Source: an uncultured Sphingomonas sp. (lineage in GTDB: Bacteria > Pseudomonadota > Alphaproteobacteria > Sphingomonadales > Sphingomonadaceae). From it: a stretch of DNA of 64,000 nt. Below the pieces are notes generated by a model. It searched no databases. It saw only the letters and a list, made by a program, of their open reading frames with translations, and was not told the origin of the DNA. The translations under genes were made by a program, and so were the position numbers. Position 1 is the stretch's first letter. Every line of letters begins with the position of its first letter. Location of the stretch: assembly GCF_913062585.1 (NCBI RefSeq), contig NZ_CAJXWX010000014.1, positions 36,062 to 100,061 of the forward strand, written 5' to 3'. This document shows positions 1 through 9,140 of this stretch, piece by piece.

Positions 1-194
1 CTACCGTCGCGCCCGATCCCGACCTCACCCGATCCGCCGGGCAGCATCACGATCATGCCGTGCGCGCCAGGGGGCACCGACACGAGCGCGCGCTGGGGCT
101 GACCGCCGGATGGGGTCAGGTCGACCACCACGTCATGCGCCGGCTGCGCGGCGATCGCGGTTGCGGCCAGAAGAGTAAGGAGCGTCATCATCAT
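1..194 (-). CDS. Secreted protein, N-terminus only (possible alpha/beta hydrolase)
   Basis: The reverse strand reads an open frame from an ATG at 194 off the left edge of the window, so only about 64 residues are visible. It opens with three consecutive ATG codons (194, 191, 188) after a GAGGGA ribosome-binding site. Residues 1-18 look like a Sec signal peptide ending in AIAAQ. The mature part reads HDVVVDLTP, later VPPGAHGMIVMLPGGSG. The LPGGSG stretch resembles the oxyanion-hole loop of dienelactone-hydrolase-like enzymes, but this is a guess from a short fragment. It is divergent from the ATPase at 326. Confidence 0.6.
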   Translation of the reverse strand, partial: MMMTLLTLLAATAIAAQPAHDVVVDLTPSGGQPQRALVSVPPGAHGMIVMLPGGSGEVGIGRDG

Positions 195-325
195 GTCCCT
201 CGAAGCGGTTCCCCCTTATCGACGGTCCTGGCTGAACACGGGCCGAAGATGGACAGGGCGAGCGGTGCCATCCTAAGCTGTACCCGGAAACCGACAAGAT
301 ACGGGCAGGGGGACAGCGGGCCGCC

Positions 326-1474
326 GTGATCGAGACACTGGCCATATCCGGATACCGCTCGCTGCGGGACCTAGTCGTGCCGCTGGGGCCGCTGACCGTC
401 GTCACGGGGGCCAATGGCAGCGGCAAGTCGAGCCTCTACCGGGCGCTCCGCCTGTTGTCCGATGTCGCGCAGGGGCGGGTGATCGCCTCGCTGGCGAGCG
501 AAGGCGGATTGTCCTCCACCCTATGGGCAGGGCCGGAGAAGTTCAGCCGGGCGATGAAGAGCGGCGATATGCCGGTGCAGGGCACGCGGCGCGACGGACC
601 GGTCAGCCTGAAGCTCGGCTTTTCCTCCGCCGATCATGGCTATGCGATCGACCTGGGCCTGCCGATTCCCGGCAATTCGCGCTTCGACCATGACCCGGAG
701 ATCAAGTTGGAGGCGCTGTGGATGGGTCCGGCGATCGGCCGGTCCAACCTGCTTGCCGAGCGGCGGGGCGATTTCGTGCGCTTACGCGACGCCGATAGCG
801 GCAGCTGGCGCGACGGGGCGCGGTCGATCCCGGCGGTCGACTCGATGGTGACTCACTGCGCCGACAGTCGCGACGGCCTGGAACTGCTGCAATTGCGCGA
901 GCGGATGCGCGGGTGGCGCTTCTATGACGATCTGCGTACCGATCGCGACGCGCCCGCCCGCCGGGCGCAGGTGGGGACTTTCACGCCGGTTCTATCGGGC
1001 GACGGTGCCGATATCGGCGCGGCGATCCAGACCATCTTCGAGATCGGCGAGCGTGAGGCGCTGGCCGATACCATCGCCGACGCCTTTGACGGCGCGACGC
1101 TCCAGGTCGGCGAGCGGTTCGAGGTGGAGATGCGCCAGCACGGCCTGTTGCGGCCGCTGTCCGTGACCGAGCTGTCCGACGGCACGCTGCGCTACATATT
1201 GCTTGCCGCGGCGCTCCTCTCCCCGCGCCCGCCCGAGCTGATGATCCTCAACGAGCCGGAGGCAAGCCTGCATCCCGATCTGCTCGGCCCCCTGGCGCGG
1301 TTGATCGTCAAGGCCTCGGCGCGGTGCCAGATCATCCTGGTGTCGCACGCCGCTCCGCTGGTCGAAGCGCTCGAGCGGAGCCCGGACGCGCGAAGCCTCC
1401 GCCTGCACAAGGAACTGGGCGAGACGCTGGTCGAGGATGTCGAACGCCCGCGCTGGACCTGGCCATCGCGATAG
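326..1474 (+). CDS. AAA family ATPase (RecF/OLD-like, AAA_21 type)
   Basis: A 382-residue protein starting at GTG 326. The N-terminus has the SMC/RecF-style opening LAISGYRSLRDLVVPLGPLT followed by a Walker A loop GANGSGKSS at about residues 28-36. A combined signature and Walker B region near residues 280-320 contains LSDGTLRYILLAAALL and MILNEPEASLHPD. A switch histidine lies in ILVSHAAPLVEAL. No Toprim nuclease domain follows, so it is a stand-alone ATPase rather than a full OLD nuclease. The substrate is unknown: such proteins occur both as housekeeping repair-like ATPases and in defence systems. No partner gene is adjacent, since its neighbour is a convergent glycosyltransferase 5 bases away. 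Family call is firm, role is not. Confidence 0.85.
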   Translation: MIETLAISGYRSLRDLVVPLGPLTVVTGANGSGKSSLYRALRLLSDVAQGRVIASLASEGGLSSTLWAGPEKFSRAMKSGDMPVQGTRRDGPVSLKLGFSSADHGYAIDLGLPIPGNSRFDHDPEIKLEALWMGPAIGRSNLLAERRGDFVRLRDADSGSWRDGARSIPAVDSMVTHCADSRDGLELLQLRERMRGWRFYDDLRTDRDAPARRAQVGTFTPVLSGDGADIGAAIQTIFEIGEREALADTIADAFDGATLQVGERFEVEMRQHGLLRPLSVTELSDGTLRYILLAAALLSPRPPELMILNEPEASLHPDLLGPLARLIVKASARCQIILVSHAAPLVEALERSPDARSLRLHKELGETLVEDVERPRWTWPSR

Positions 1475-1478
1475 GGCG

Positions 1479-2471
1479 TCAGCCTAAGTCCTTGGCCCCC
1501 TCATGCGCGCTATAGCCCAGCCGCGCATGGCCCTGCACCGGCCCCACCACATCGGCGACGAGGTAGAGCGGCCGCCGCTTCGATTCGATGTAGAGCCGCC
1601 CCAGATATTCGCCGATCATGCCCAGCACGAACATCTGCACCGCGCCCAGGATCACGGTGACGAGCATGGTCGAGGTCCAGCCCTGCACCGCCGTGCCGGT
1701 CAGCCAGCCGATCGCGATATAGACGATCAACAACAGCGAGGCGGCCGTCAGCGCCAGGCCGATATGGCTGGCCCAGCGCAAGGGCGCGGTCGAAAACCCC
1801 GTCACCGCGTCGAAGGCGAGCGCGATCATCTTGCCCAGCGGATAATGGGTCTCGCCCGCATGGCGCTCGGCGCGATCATAGGGGAAGGGGACCTGGCGGA
1901 AGCCGACCCAGGCGACCATGCCGCGAATGAAGCGCGCCTGTTCGGGCAAGGACTGCAGGGCGTCAAGCGCGCGGCGGCTCATCAGGCGAAAATCGCCGGT
2001 GTCGAGCGGGATCGGCGTGTCGGTCAGCCGGTCGAGCATCCGGTAGAAGACCGCCGCCGTCGCCTTCTTGAACAGCGTCTCGCCCGCGCGCTTGCGCCGC
2101 ACGGCATAGACCACGTCCGCCCCCTGCGCCGCCATCGTCGCGCGCATGTCGGTGAGGAGTTCGGGCGGATCCTGTAGATCGGCGTCGATGATCAGGATCT
2201 GCTCGCCCGCGCACAGGTCGAGACCCGCGGTCAGCGCCAACTGGTGGCCATGATTGCGCGACAGGTTGATCGCGACCAGATGCGGGTCGGCGGCGGCCAG
2301 CCGCTGCATCACCGGCCAGCTGTCGTCGCGCGAGCCGTCGTTGATGAAGACGATCTCATAATCCTCGCCCACCGCCGCGCGCGCCGCGCCCGAGATGCGC
2401 GCGTGCAGCACGTCCAGGCAGGCGGCTTCGTTATAGCAGGGGACGACGACGGACAGGGCAGGGCGCTTCAT
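1479..2471 (-). CDS. Family 2 glycosyltransferase, polyisoprenyl-phosphate type (GtrB/ArnC-like)
   Basis: A 330-residue membrane-anchored GT2 enzyme. The N-terminal GT-A domain starts with LSVVVPCYNEAA and carries the metal-binding DADLQDPPE motif near residues 96-104, typical of enzymes that move a sugar from a nucleotide donor to undecaprenyl phosphate. Two hydrophobic helices near residues 230-255 and 265-290 form the C-terminal anchor seen in GtrB, YfdH and dolichol-phosphate mannose synthase relatives. The product would be a lipid-linked sugar on the inner face of the cytoplasmic membrane used for glycan decoration. The exact sugar cannot be read from sequence. It lies 34 bases downstream of the M48 protease on the same strand. 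Confidence 0.85.
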   Translation of the reverse strand: MKRPALSVVVPCYNEAACLDVLHARISGAARAAVGEDYEIVFINDGSRDDSWPVMQRLAAADPHLVAINLSRNHGHQLALTAGLDLCAGEQILIIDADLQDPPELLTDMRATMAAQGADVVYAVRRKRAGETLFKKATAAVFYRMLDRLTDTPIPLDTGDFRLMSRRALDALQSLPEQARFIRGMVAWVGFRQVPFPYDRAERHAGETHYPLGKMIALAFDAVTGFSTAPLRWASHIGLALTAASLLLIVYIAIGWLTGTAVQGWTSTMLVTVILGAVQMFVLGMIGEYLGRLYIESKRRPLYLVADVVGPVQGHARLGYSAHEGAKDLG

Positions 2472-2505
2472 GACGCCGCCGGTTTAGCGGCGTCGAAGCC
2501 GTCCG

Positions 2506-3921
2506 TCACCCGTTCACGACCAACTTGACCAAACGACCCGGCACCAGCGCTTGTTCCGGGTCGAGCCCGTTCAGCGTCACGAACCGCTCGCGCCGGTAAT
2601 CGGGATAGGCCATGCGCGCCGACAGGCTGTCGATCGTGTCGCCGGCCTTGACGGTGACGATGCTGATCTTCTTGCCGCGAATAGCATTGGCCTCGGCGGT
2701 GGAAAGTGGCGCGACCGAGGCGAGCAGCGGCTGGAACGGCCCGATGCCCGAGCCCGCAGGCGTGACCAGCGTGAAGGTATAGGTCGCCGAGGGGAAACGA
2801 TACGCGACTACGGTCGCATCGACCGCACGGTTATTGGCGGCGGCGCGGGTCGTCACCCAGGCATAGGGAATGCCGTTCGCGGTGCCATTCTGGAGTTGGC
2901 CCGAGGGCGTGCCGGTGCCGAGCTGGCCGAAACGCTGGGTGATCGCCTGGGACAGGTCGCTGCTCTGGGCCAAGCGCATCTCGGCCTGTCCGCCCTGGCC
3001 GACGACGCTCACCGCGTCGCTGCCATTGGCGATGGCATAGCCGCTGGGCGCGGTGAATTTCAGCTTGAGGCCGGGATGGCGGAAGGTCTGGCCGTCGACG
3101 ATACCCTCCTTGGGATCGTCGCCATAGGGCAGGCCGTCGAGCATCCGCAGGAAGGCGGTGTCCTGCGGCGGGGTGGTCTCCGGGCGGCCGGTCGCTTGCG
3201 CCAGCGCGGCGGCGCGGCGGACCCGGTCGGCGCTGTTGGGATGGGTGGAGGCCCAGGTCGGAATGGTGTTGGCGTCCTTGCCGGATGTGCGCGCGGCGAG
3301 GTTGCTCGACGCGGCCAGCGAGGTGAGCATGTCGGCCGAGGCATAGGGATCATAGCCGGCGGCGGTCATGTAGCGGATGCCCAGCCCATCGGCCTGATAT
3401 TCCTGATCGCGGCCATATTTCAGCGTGTAGAGCTGGGCGCCCGTACCGACGAGCTGGGTCGCGATATTGCTGCCGGTCAACAGTCCCGCCCCCGCCGCCA
3501 GGATCGATCCGATGATCGAGCGGGTGTTGCGGCTCTGCGAATGGCGGGCGGCGACATGGCCGACTTCGTGGCCCAGCACCGAGGCAAGCTCGGCCTCGGA
3601 GTTCATCAGCGCGAGCAACTGGCGGGTGACATAGATATAGCCGCCGGGGATGGCGAAGGCGTTCTCGACCGGCGAGTTGAGCGTGGTGACGGTGAAGTCG
3701 CCCTGCGCATTCGACAGGCCCGACTGGACCGCGACCCGCTTGCCGACCCGCTCGACGAACGCCGCCTGCGGGCCGGTATAGCGACCGCCATATTGCTTCA
3801 CGAGTTCCGGGTTGGCCTGCGCACCCTGCGCCTTGTCGGAGGCGGAGATCGACCGGGCTTGCTGCGCCGCGACGGGGGCCGCGACGAGCGCGAGCATGGC
3901 GGCGGCGGTGACGAAACGCAT
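2506..3921 (-). CDS. Periplasmic M48 family metalloprotease with C-terminal LysM-like domain
   Basis: A 471-residue protein with a Sec signal peptide (residues 1-20, ending AAPVAAQ). The zinc site is HEVGHVAARHS, with H118, E119 and H122, and the third ligand is probably the glutamate in EYQADG near residue 175. The middle third carries an extended region seen in BepA/YfgC-like envelope proteases. The last 50 residues (VKAGDTIDSLSARMAY onward, ending GRLVKLVVNG) look like a LysM repeat that would tether it to peptidoglycan. The expected role is quality control of outer-membrane proteins in the periplasm. Its promoter should lie in the 380-base repeat-rich gap upstream. Confidence 0.9.
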   Translation of the reverse strand: MRFVTAAAMLALVAAPVAAQQARSISASDKAQGAQANPELVKQYGGRYTGPQAAFVERVGKRVAVQSGLSNAQGDFTVTTLNSPVENAFAIPGGYIYVTRQLLALMNSEAELASVLGHEVGHVAARHSQSRNTRSIIGSILAAGAGLLTGSNIATQLVGTGAQLYTLKYGRDQEYQADGLGIRYMTAAGYDPYASADMLTSLAASSNLAARTSGKDANTIPTWASTHPNSADRVRRAAALAQATGRPETTPPQDTAFLRMLDGLPYGDDPKEGIVDGQTFRHPGLKLKFTAPSGYAIANGSDAVSVVGQGGQAEMRLAQSSDLSQAITQRFGQLGTGTPSGQLQNGTANGIPYAWVTTRAAANNRAVDATVVAYRFPSATYTFTLVTPAGSGIGPFQPLLASVAPLSTAEANAIRGKKISIVTVKAGDTIDSLSARMAYPDYRRERFVTLNGLDPEQALVPGRLVKLVVNG

Positions 3922-4027
3922 GTTAAGGCTCCCCTGTTTGGGGTCTCCAAAGCGTAGGCGCGTCGGGGGTTCCAGCTTTTTGTTACGCGGGCGTCATCCG
4001 GGTGTCAGGAAATCCAATGCCGCATTG

Positions 4028-4151
4028 TTCCCCGGCGAAGGCCGGGGTCCAGTTTCTTGGCGGCTTAGGAGGCACGAAACGATGCGGGGGAGGCATCCGC
4101 CCAGCACCTTCGATCGTGCACCGCAACTGGGCCCCGGCCTTCGCCGGGGAA
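4028..4151. repeat. Paired inverted repeat (27-base arms)
   Basis: Arms at 4028-4054 and 4125-4151 are inverted copies with one mismatch in 27. Each arm is itself a hairpin built on CCCCGGCGAAGGCCGGGG. They lie in the gap between the M48 protease and rsh, with no transposase. This is REP/REPIN-like architecture. Confidence 0.8.
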
Positions 4152-4164
4152 TACAGACGAATTT

Positions 4165-4300
4165 GTTCGGGCAGAGGCGCGGAGGACGCAGAGGGGTTCG
4201 TTCAACCACCTCGGCGACCGTCATCATTCAGCGTCGAAGATGACAGGATACGCGTTCCGCGCGCCGGACATCTCTGCGTCCTCCGCGCCTCTGCCCGAAC
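4165..4300. repeat. Perfect 29-base inverted repeat with 78-base spacer
   Basis: Arms at 4165-4193 and 4272-4300 are exact reverse complements (core GCAGAGGCGCGGAGGACGCA). The right arm abuts the rsh stop codon at 4301. No reading frame in the 78-base spacer looks real. It could act as an attenuator or terminator for rsh, or be a dispersed repeat. Confidence 0.85.
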
Positions 4301-6400
4301 CTAAACCCGCTCGACCGAACTCACCACATCGGCCGCGCGCAGGGCCGCGATCAGGCGCATCAGGTGTTGCAGATCATGCACCTCGACATCGATCAGGTTC
4401 GTGTGGAAGCGCGTGTCGCGCGTATCCAGCCGGACGTTGATGATGTTCGCCTTATGCTGGCCGATGATCGTCGCCAGGATGCCCAGCGCGCCCGGTTCGT
4501 TCTTGACCATCACCGAGATACGCGCGGTCGCGCCTTCGCTCTCGTCGCCCCAGGACACGTCGACCCAGTCGGTTTCCTCGTCGGTGCGGTCGGCCAGTTC
4601 GGCGAGCACCGGGCACTGGATCGCGTGCACCTCGATCCCCGCATCGGGGCGGCGCAGGCCGACGATGCGGTCGCCCGGCACCGGGTGACAGCATTGCGCC
4701 AGGTCATAGGCGACGCCGGGCGTCAGCCCTTTGATCGAGATCGCGCTCGACTGCGGCGGCAGCGCAGCGACATCCGCGCCCGCCGATCCGGGCATCAGCG
4801 CCTCCATTACCGCGGCATCCGACACCGTCCGCCTGGCGATCGCGATCATCAGATGCGCCTCGTCGGACATCTTCAGCCGTTGCAGCGCATGGGTCAGCGC
4901 GTCGGCGCCGATCTGGGCCGGCAGGCGGCGGACGATATCCTCATAGAGCTTGTGACCCAGCGTCACCTGCTCGGCGCGTTCGGCGTGGCGCAGATGGCGG
5001 CGGATCGCGGCCAGCGCCTTGCCGGTGATCGCCAGGTTCAGCCAGTTGGCCTGCGGTGTCTGACCCGCCGAGCGCAATATCTGCACCTGGTCGCCGTTCG
5101 AGATGACGGTCGACAGCGGAACGACGCGCCCGTTCAGCTTGGCTCCTACCGCCTGGTCGCCCAGATCGGTGTGCACGGCATAGGCGAAGTCGATCGGCGT
5201 GGCCCCTTTCGGCAGCTGGATCAGCTCGCCCTTCGGCGTGAAGGCGAAGATGCGATCCTGGTACATCGCCATCTTGGTATGCTCGATCAGCTCTTCCGGG
5301 CTGCCCGCGGTATCGAGAATCTCGACCAGATCGCGAATCCAGCTGACCTGCGCGTCGTGGCGGGTCGCCTGTTTGTAGGTCCAGTGGGCGGCGAGGCCGA
5401 AATCCGCCTCGGCATGCATTTCGGGCGTGCGGATCTGGATCTCGATACGCGCATTGTCGGCATGGATGACGGATGTGTGCAGCGATCGGTATCCGTTGCG
5501 CTTGGGGGTGGAGATATAGTCCTTGAACCGCCCCGGCACCATCGGCCAGCGGCGGTGGATCAGCCCCAGCGCGCGGTAGCAATCCTCCTCGGTCGGCACG
5601 ATCGCGCGGAAGGCCATGACGTCGGACAGCTGCTCGAAGCTGATATGCCGCTCGTTCATCTTGCGGAAGATCGAGAAGGCGGACTTTTCGCGCCCGGTCA
5701 CATCCGCCTCGACCCCGCCGCGCGACATGAGGAGTTTCAGGCCCGAGGCGATCCGCGAAATCCGGTCGCCGCCGCCCTCCTTCATCTGCGCCAGGCGCAG
5801 CGAAATCGACTCATACGCCTCGGGCTCGAGCTGCTGGAAGGCGAGCATCTGCATCTCCTTCATGAACTCGTACATGCCGATCCGCTCGGCGAGCGGGGCG
5901 TAGATGTCCATCGTCTCCTTCGCGATGCGGCGGCGCTTCTCCGGCTTCGCGATGTGGTGGAGCGTGCGCATATTGTGCAGCCGGTCGGCCAGCTTCACCA
6001 GGAGGACGCGGATGTCGTCCGACATGGCGAGCAGGAACTTGCGCAGATTCTCGGCGGCGCGCTCGCTCTCGGTCTGCGCCTCGATCTTGGACAGCTTGGT
6101 GACGCCGTCGACCAGCCGCGCGACATTGGGACCGAACAGGCGTTCGATCTCCTCATAGGTCGCGACCGTATCCTCGATCGTGTCGTGCAGGATGGCGGTG
6201 GCGATCGTCTCGTCATCCAGATGGATGTCGGTCAGGATGCCGGCCACCTCGATCGGATGGCTGAAATAGGGATCGCCCGAGGCACGCTTCTGGCTGCCAT
6301 GCGCCTTCATCGAGAAGACATAGGCACGGTTCAGCAGCGCCTCGTCGGCCTGGGGGTCATAGTCGAGCACGCGGTCGACGAGTTCATACTGGCGGAGCAC
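4301..6400 (-). CDS. rsh: Bifunctional (p)ppGpp synthetase/hydrolase (Rsh, SpoT/RelA family)
   Basis: The stringent-response enzyme that makes and degrades (p)ppGpp in the cytoplasm. About 699 residues from the GTG at 6400 (VLRQYELVDRV). The frame is open to 6568, but that extension crosses a repeat and is unlikely to be coding; ATG 6439 is an alternative. An intact HD hydrolase domain has HPIEVAGIL (about residue 48) and LHDTIEDT (71-78). The synthetase domain carries RFKDYISTPKRNGY at about 291, and RxKD rather than ExDD marks the bifunctional class. A TGS domain (DRIFAFTPKGELIQLPKGAT) and a C-terminal ACT domain follow. It is flanked on both sides by inverted repeats and is not in an obvious operon. 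Confidence 0.95.
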   Translation of the reverse strand: MLRQYELVDRVLDYDPQADEALLNRAYVFSMKAHGSQKRASGDPYFSHPIEVAGILTDIHLDDETIATAILHDTIEDTVATYEEIERLFGPNVARLVDGVTKLSKIEAQTESERAAENLRKFLLAMSDDIRVLLVKLADRLHNMRTLHHIAKPEKRRRIAKETMDIYAPLAERIGMYEFMKEMQMLAFQQLEPEAYESISLRLAQMKEGGGDRISRIASGLKLLMSRGGVEADVTGREKSAFSIFRKMNERHISFEQLSDVMAFRAIVPTEEDCYRALGLIHRRWPMVPGRFKDYISTPKRNGYRSLHTSVIHADNARIEIQIRTPEMHAEADFGLAAHWTYKQATRHDAQVSWIRDLVEILDTAGSPEELIEHTKMAMYQDRIFAFTPKGELIQLPKGATPIDFAYAVHTDLGDQAVGAKLNGRVVPLSTVISNGDQVQILRSAGQTPQANWLNLAITGKALAAIRRHLRHAERAEQVTLGHKLYEDIVRRLPAQIGADALTHALQRLKMSDEAHLMIAIARRTVSDAAVMEALMPGSAGADVAALPPQSSAISIKGLTPGVAYDLAQCCHPVPGDRIVGLRRPDAGIEVHAIQCPVLAELADRTDEETDWVDVSWGDESEGATARISVMVKNEPGALGILATIIGQHKANIINVRLDTRDTRFHTNLIDVEVHDLQHLMRLIAALRAADVVSSVERV

Positions 6401-6489
6401 GGGATCAGATTTGCGTAAGGGGGATCGGCATTGCAACATTTTTGATGCGATCAGGGTGATCGAAATGCCGCGAGTGCGCCCTTCTGAAG

Positions 6490-6590
6490 CCCCTCCCGCA
6501 GGCGGGAGGGGTTTGGGGAGGGCAGGGTGTCTCACCGAGCTGGTCGCCTGTGGCTTTCCCTCCCCCATCCCCTCCCGCCTGCGGGAGGGG
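6490..6590. repeat. Paired inverted repeat (22-base self-complementary arms)
   Basis: The arm at 6490-6511 and the arm at 6569-6590 are exact reverse complements built on CTCCCGCAGGCGGGAG. Each arm alone also folds. Located upstream of rsh, inside the artificial N-terminal extension of its frame. Confidence 0.8.
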
Positions 6591-6617
6591 AGCGGCTAGA
6601 GGCGAGCGTTGGGGCGT

Positions 6618-6700
6618 GGCCTTCGACTTCGCTCAGGCTGAACGGATGTTTGAAAATTGGTCTTCCCCCGCTCCGTTCAGCCTGAGCGAAGTCGAAGGCC
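6618..6700. repeat. Dispersed repeat CTTCGACTTCGCTCAG, inverted pair, copy 1
   Basis: Perfect 29-base arms at 6618-6646 and 6672-6700 separated by 25 bases, sitting 8 bases beyond the helicase stop codon. The same family recurs at 10151 and 23501. Confidence 0.85.
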
Positions 6701-6707
6701 AAGGGAC

Positions 6708-9140
6708 TCACTCTCCCATCGCCTCCGCCGCCATCGCCTCCGCCTCGATCAGCAGGTCGTCATCCGCACTCCCCGTCGCGACCCGCTCGCGCCCGATCAG
6801 CACCAGCACCGGCACGGCGAGCGGGCTCACCCGCTCCAGATCGACATGCAGCATCGTGCCGCCCGCCCGGTCGAGCAAATTCGCCAGCCGCCCCACATCG
6901 GTCATCCGCGCCCGCGCATCGTCCCACGCGGCCTGGAGCAGCAGATGGCCGGGCTCGTATTTGCGCAGGACGTCGTAGATCAGGTCGGTCGAAAAGGTCA
7001 CCTGCCGCCCGGTCTTGCGCTTGCCGGGATGCTGGCGCTCGACCAGCCCGCCGATCACCGCCACCTCGCGAAAGGCGCGCTTGAGCAGGTGCGATTGCTG
7101 CACCCAGTCGACGAACTCGTTTTCGAGAATGTCGGGCGAGAAGAGGCTCGCCGGATCGGTCACCTTCTCCAGCCCATAGCACGCCAGCGCATAGTCGCTG
7201 GCGACGAAGCCCAGCGGTTTCAGCCCCTGCGCCTCCATCCGCCGGGTGATCAGCATCCCCAACGACTGATGCGCATTCCACCCCTCGAAGCTATAGGCGA
7301 CCATGTAGTGCCGCCCCTCGCGCGGGAAGGTCTCCACCAAAAGCTGGCCGGGGCGGGGCAGGACCGAGCGGCGGTCCTGCATCTCCAGCCAGTCATGCAC
7401 GTCGGGGGGAAAGCGATCCCATGCGCGCCGGTCGGCCAGGAATTCGCGGACCCGGTCGGCGAGACTCGTCGAAAGCGGCATCCGCGCGCCGCCATAGGTC
7501 GGGATGCGCGCGGGCCGGGAGGTGGCGCGGACGATCAGGTCCTCGCCGTCGATCGACTCCACCTCCAGGCTGAGCCCGGCGAAGAAGAAGGTGTCGCCCG
7601 GCGCGAGGGTGGCGGCGAATCCCTCCTCCACGCGGCCCAGTTGGCGGCCGTTGCGGAAACGGACCTTCAGCATCGTCGCCTCGACGATGATCCCGGCGTT
7701 CAGCCGGTGCTGCGTGACGAACTGCGGATGGGTGACGCGCCACGTCCCGTCCGGCTGCTGGACCAGCCGCTTGAAGCGATCATAGGCCTTCAGCGCATAG
7801 CCGCCATCCGCGATGAAGCGCAGCACCCGGTCGAAGGTCGCGTCGTCCAGCGCCGAATAGGGCATGGCCGAGCGGATTTCATCGAGCAGCGCACCCTGCT
7901 CGAACGGCGCGGCGCAGGCGCACGCCATGACATGCTGCGCCAGTACGTCGAGCGCGCCGGGACGGAAGAGGTCGGGGTCCAGCTCGCCCGCCTCCACCGC
8001 GTCGAGTGCGGCGCGCGCCTCCAGATATTCGAAGCGGTTGCCGGGGACGAGAATCGCGCGGCTCGATTCGTCCAGCCGGTGATTGGCGCGGCCGATCCGC
8101 TGGAGCAGCCGCGACGAGCCCTTGGGCGCGCCCATCTGGATCACGCAATCGACATCGCCCCAGTCGACGCCGAGGTCGAGGCTGGCGGTCGCGACCAGCG
8201 CCCGGAGCTGCCCGTCCGCCATCGCGCCTTCCACCTTCTGCCGCGCTTCCAACGAGAGCGAGCCGTGATGGACACCGATCGGCAGGCTCTTGTCGTTCGC
8301 CTTCCATAAATCCTGGAAGATGAGTTCGGCGAGGCTGCGCGTATTGCAGAAGACGATGGTGGTCCGGTTCGCCTCGATCACTCGCATCACCTGCGCGGCG
8401 GCGTAGCGGCCCGAATGGCCGGCCCAGGGGATGCGGTCCTCGGGCAACAGGATCGTTATGTCCGGCGGCGCGCCGGGCTCGCCGGTGACGAGGCCGACTG
8501 CATCGATGTCGCCATCGGGCGCCAGCCAGGCGCGATAACCGTCCGGGTCCGCCACCGTCGCCGACAGCGCGACGCGGCGTAAGCCGGGTGAAAGGCGCTG
8601 CAACCGCGCCATGCACAGGGACAGCAGGTCGCCGCGCTTGCCGGTGGCGAAGGCATGGACCTCGTCCACCACGATGGTCTTGAGGCCCGCGAACATCGTC
8701 GCCGCATCGGGGTAGCTGAGGAGCAGCGACAGCGATTCTGGGGTGGTCAGCAATATCTGCGGCGGCTTCACCCGCTGCCGCGCCTTCTTGTCCGACGAGG
8801 TGTCGCCGGTGCGCGTCTCGACCCGGATGTCGAGGCCCATCTCCTCGATCGGGGTCACGAGGTTGCGACGAATGTCGACCGCCAGTGCCTTCAGCGGCGA
8901 GACGTAGAGGGTGTGCAGCCCTTCGGTCGGCTGCTCGATCAACTCGGTCAGGGTCGGCAGAAACCCCGCCAGCGTCTTGCCCGCACCCGTCGTCGCGACC
9001 AGCAGCGCGTGGCGCCCGGCGCGCGCTTCCTCCAGCATGGCCAGCTGGTGCGAGCGCGGGTGCCAGCCCTTGGCGGCGAACCAGTCGGTCAGGGCGGGCG
9101 GAAGGGAACCGGGAGGCATATCCAGGGATATAGGTAGCAT
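6708..9140 (-). CDS. Lhr-like DEXH helicase (ligase-associated DNA damage response type)
   Basis: About 810 residues from ATG 9140. The helicase core shows TTGAGKTLAGF (Walker A), a VVDEVHAFATG DEVH box, LSATVADPDGYRAWL (motif III) and an RIGRANHR motif VI. A long C-terminal winged-helix and DUF4011-like part follows, as in the Lhr family. Proteins of this length and layout are annotated as ligase-associated DNA-damage helicases because they cluster with an MBL exonuclease and an ATP-dependent ligase. Here the exonuclease is divergent and immediately adjacent, but no ligase or phosphoesterase is in the window. TTG 9146 and ATG 9119 are alternative starts. Likely role: 3'-5' unwinding in repair. 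Confidence 0.9.
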   Translation of the reverse strand: MLPISLDMPPGSLPPALTDWFAAKGWHPRSHQLAMLEEARAGRHALLVATTGAGKTLAGFLPTLTELIEQPTEGLHTLYVSPLKALAVDIRRNLVTPIEEMGLDIRVETRTGDTSSDKKARQRVKPPQILLTTPESLSLLLSYPDAATMFAGLKTIVVDEVHAFATGKRGDLLSLCMARLQRLSPGLRRVALSATVADPDGYRAWLAPDGDIDAVGLVTGEPGAPPDITILLPEDRIPWAGHSGRYAAAQVMRVIEANRTTIVFCNTRSLAELIFQDLWKANDKSLPIGVHHGSLSLEARQKVEGAMADGQLRALVATASLDLGVDWGDVDCVIQMGAPKGSSRLLQRIGRANHRLDESSRAILVPGNRFEYLEARAALDAVEAGELDPDLFRPGALDVLAQHVMACACAAPFEQGALLDEIRSAMPYSALDDATFDRVLRFIADGGYALKAYDRFKRLVQQPDGTWRVTHPQFVTQHRLNAGIIVEATMLKVRFRNGRQLGRVEEGFAATLAPGDTFFFAGLSLEVESIDGEDLIVRATSRPARIPTYGGARMPLSTSLADRVREFLADRRAWDRFPPDVHDWLEMQDRRSVLPRPGQLLVETFPREGRHYMVAYSFEGWNAHQSLGMLITRRMEAQGLKPLGFVASDYALACYGLEKVTDPASLFSPDILENEFVDWVQQSHLLKRAFREVAVIGGLVERQHPGKRKTGRQVTFSTDLIYDVLRKYEPGHLLLQAAWDDARARMTDVGRLANLLDRAGGTMLHVDLERVSPLAVPVLVLIGRERVATGSADDDLLIEAEAMAAEAMGE

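Noticed and set aside
6401..6568. N-terminal extension of the rsh frame
   Set aside because: It crosses an inverted repeat, lacks a ribosome site and adds residues not found in the Rsh family.
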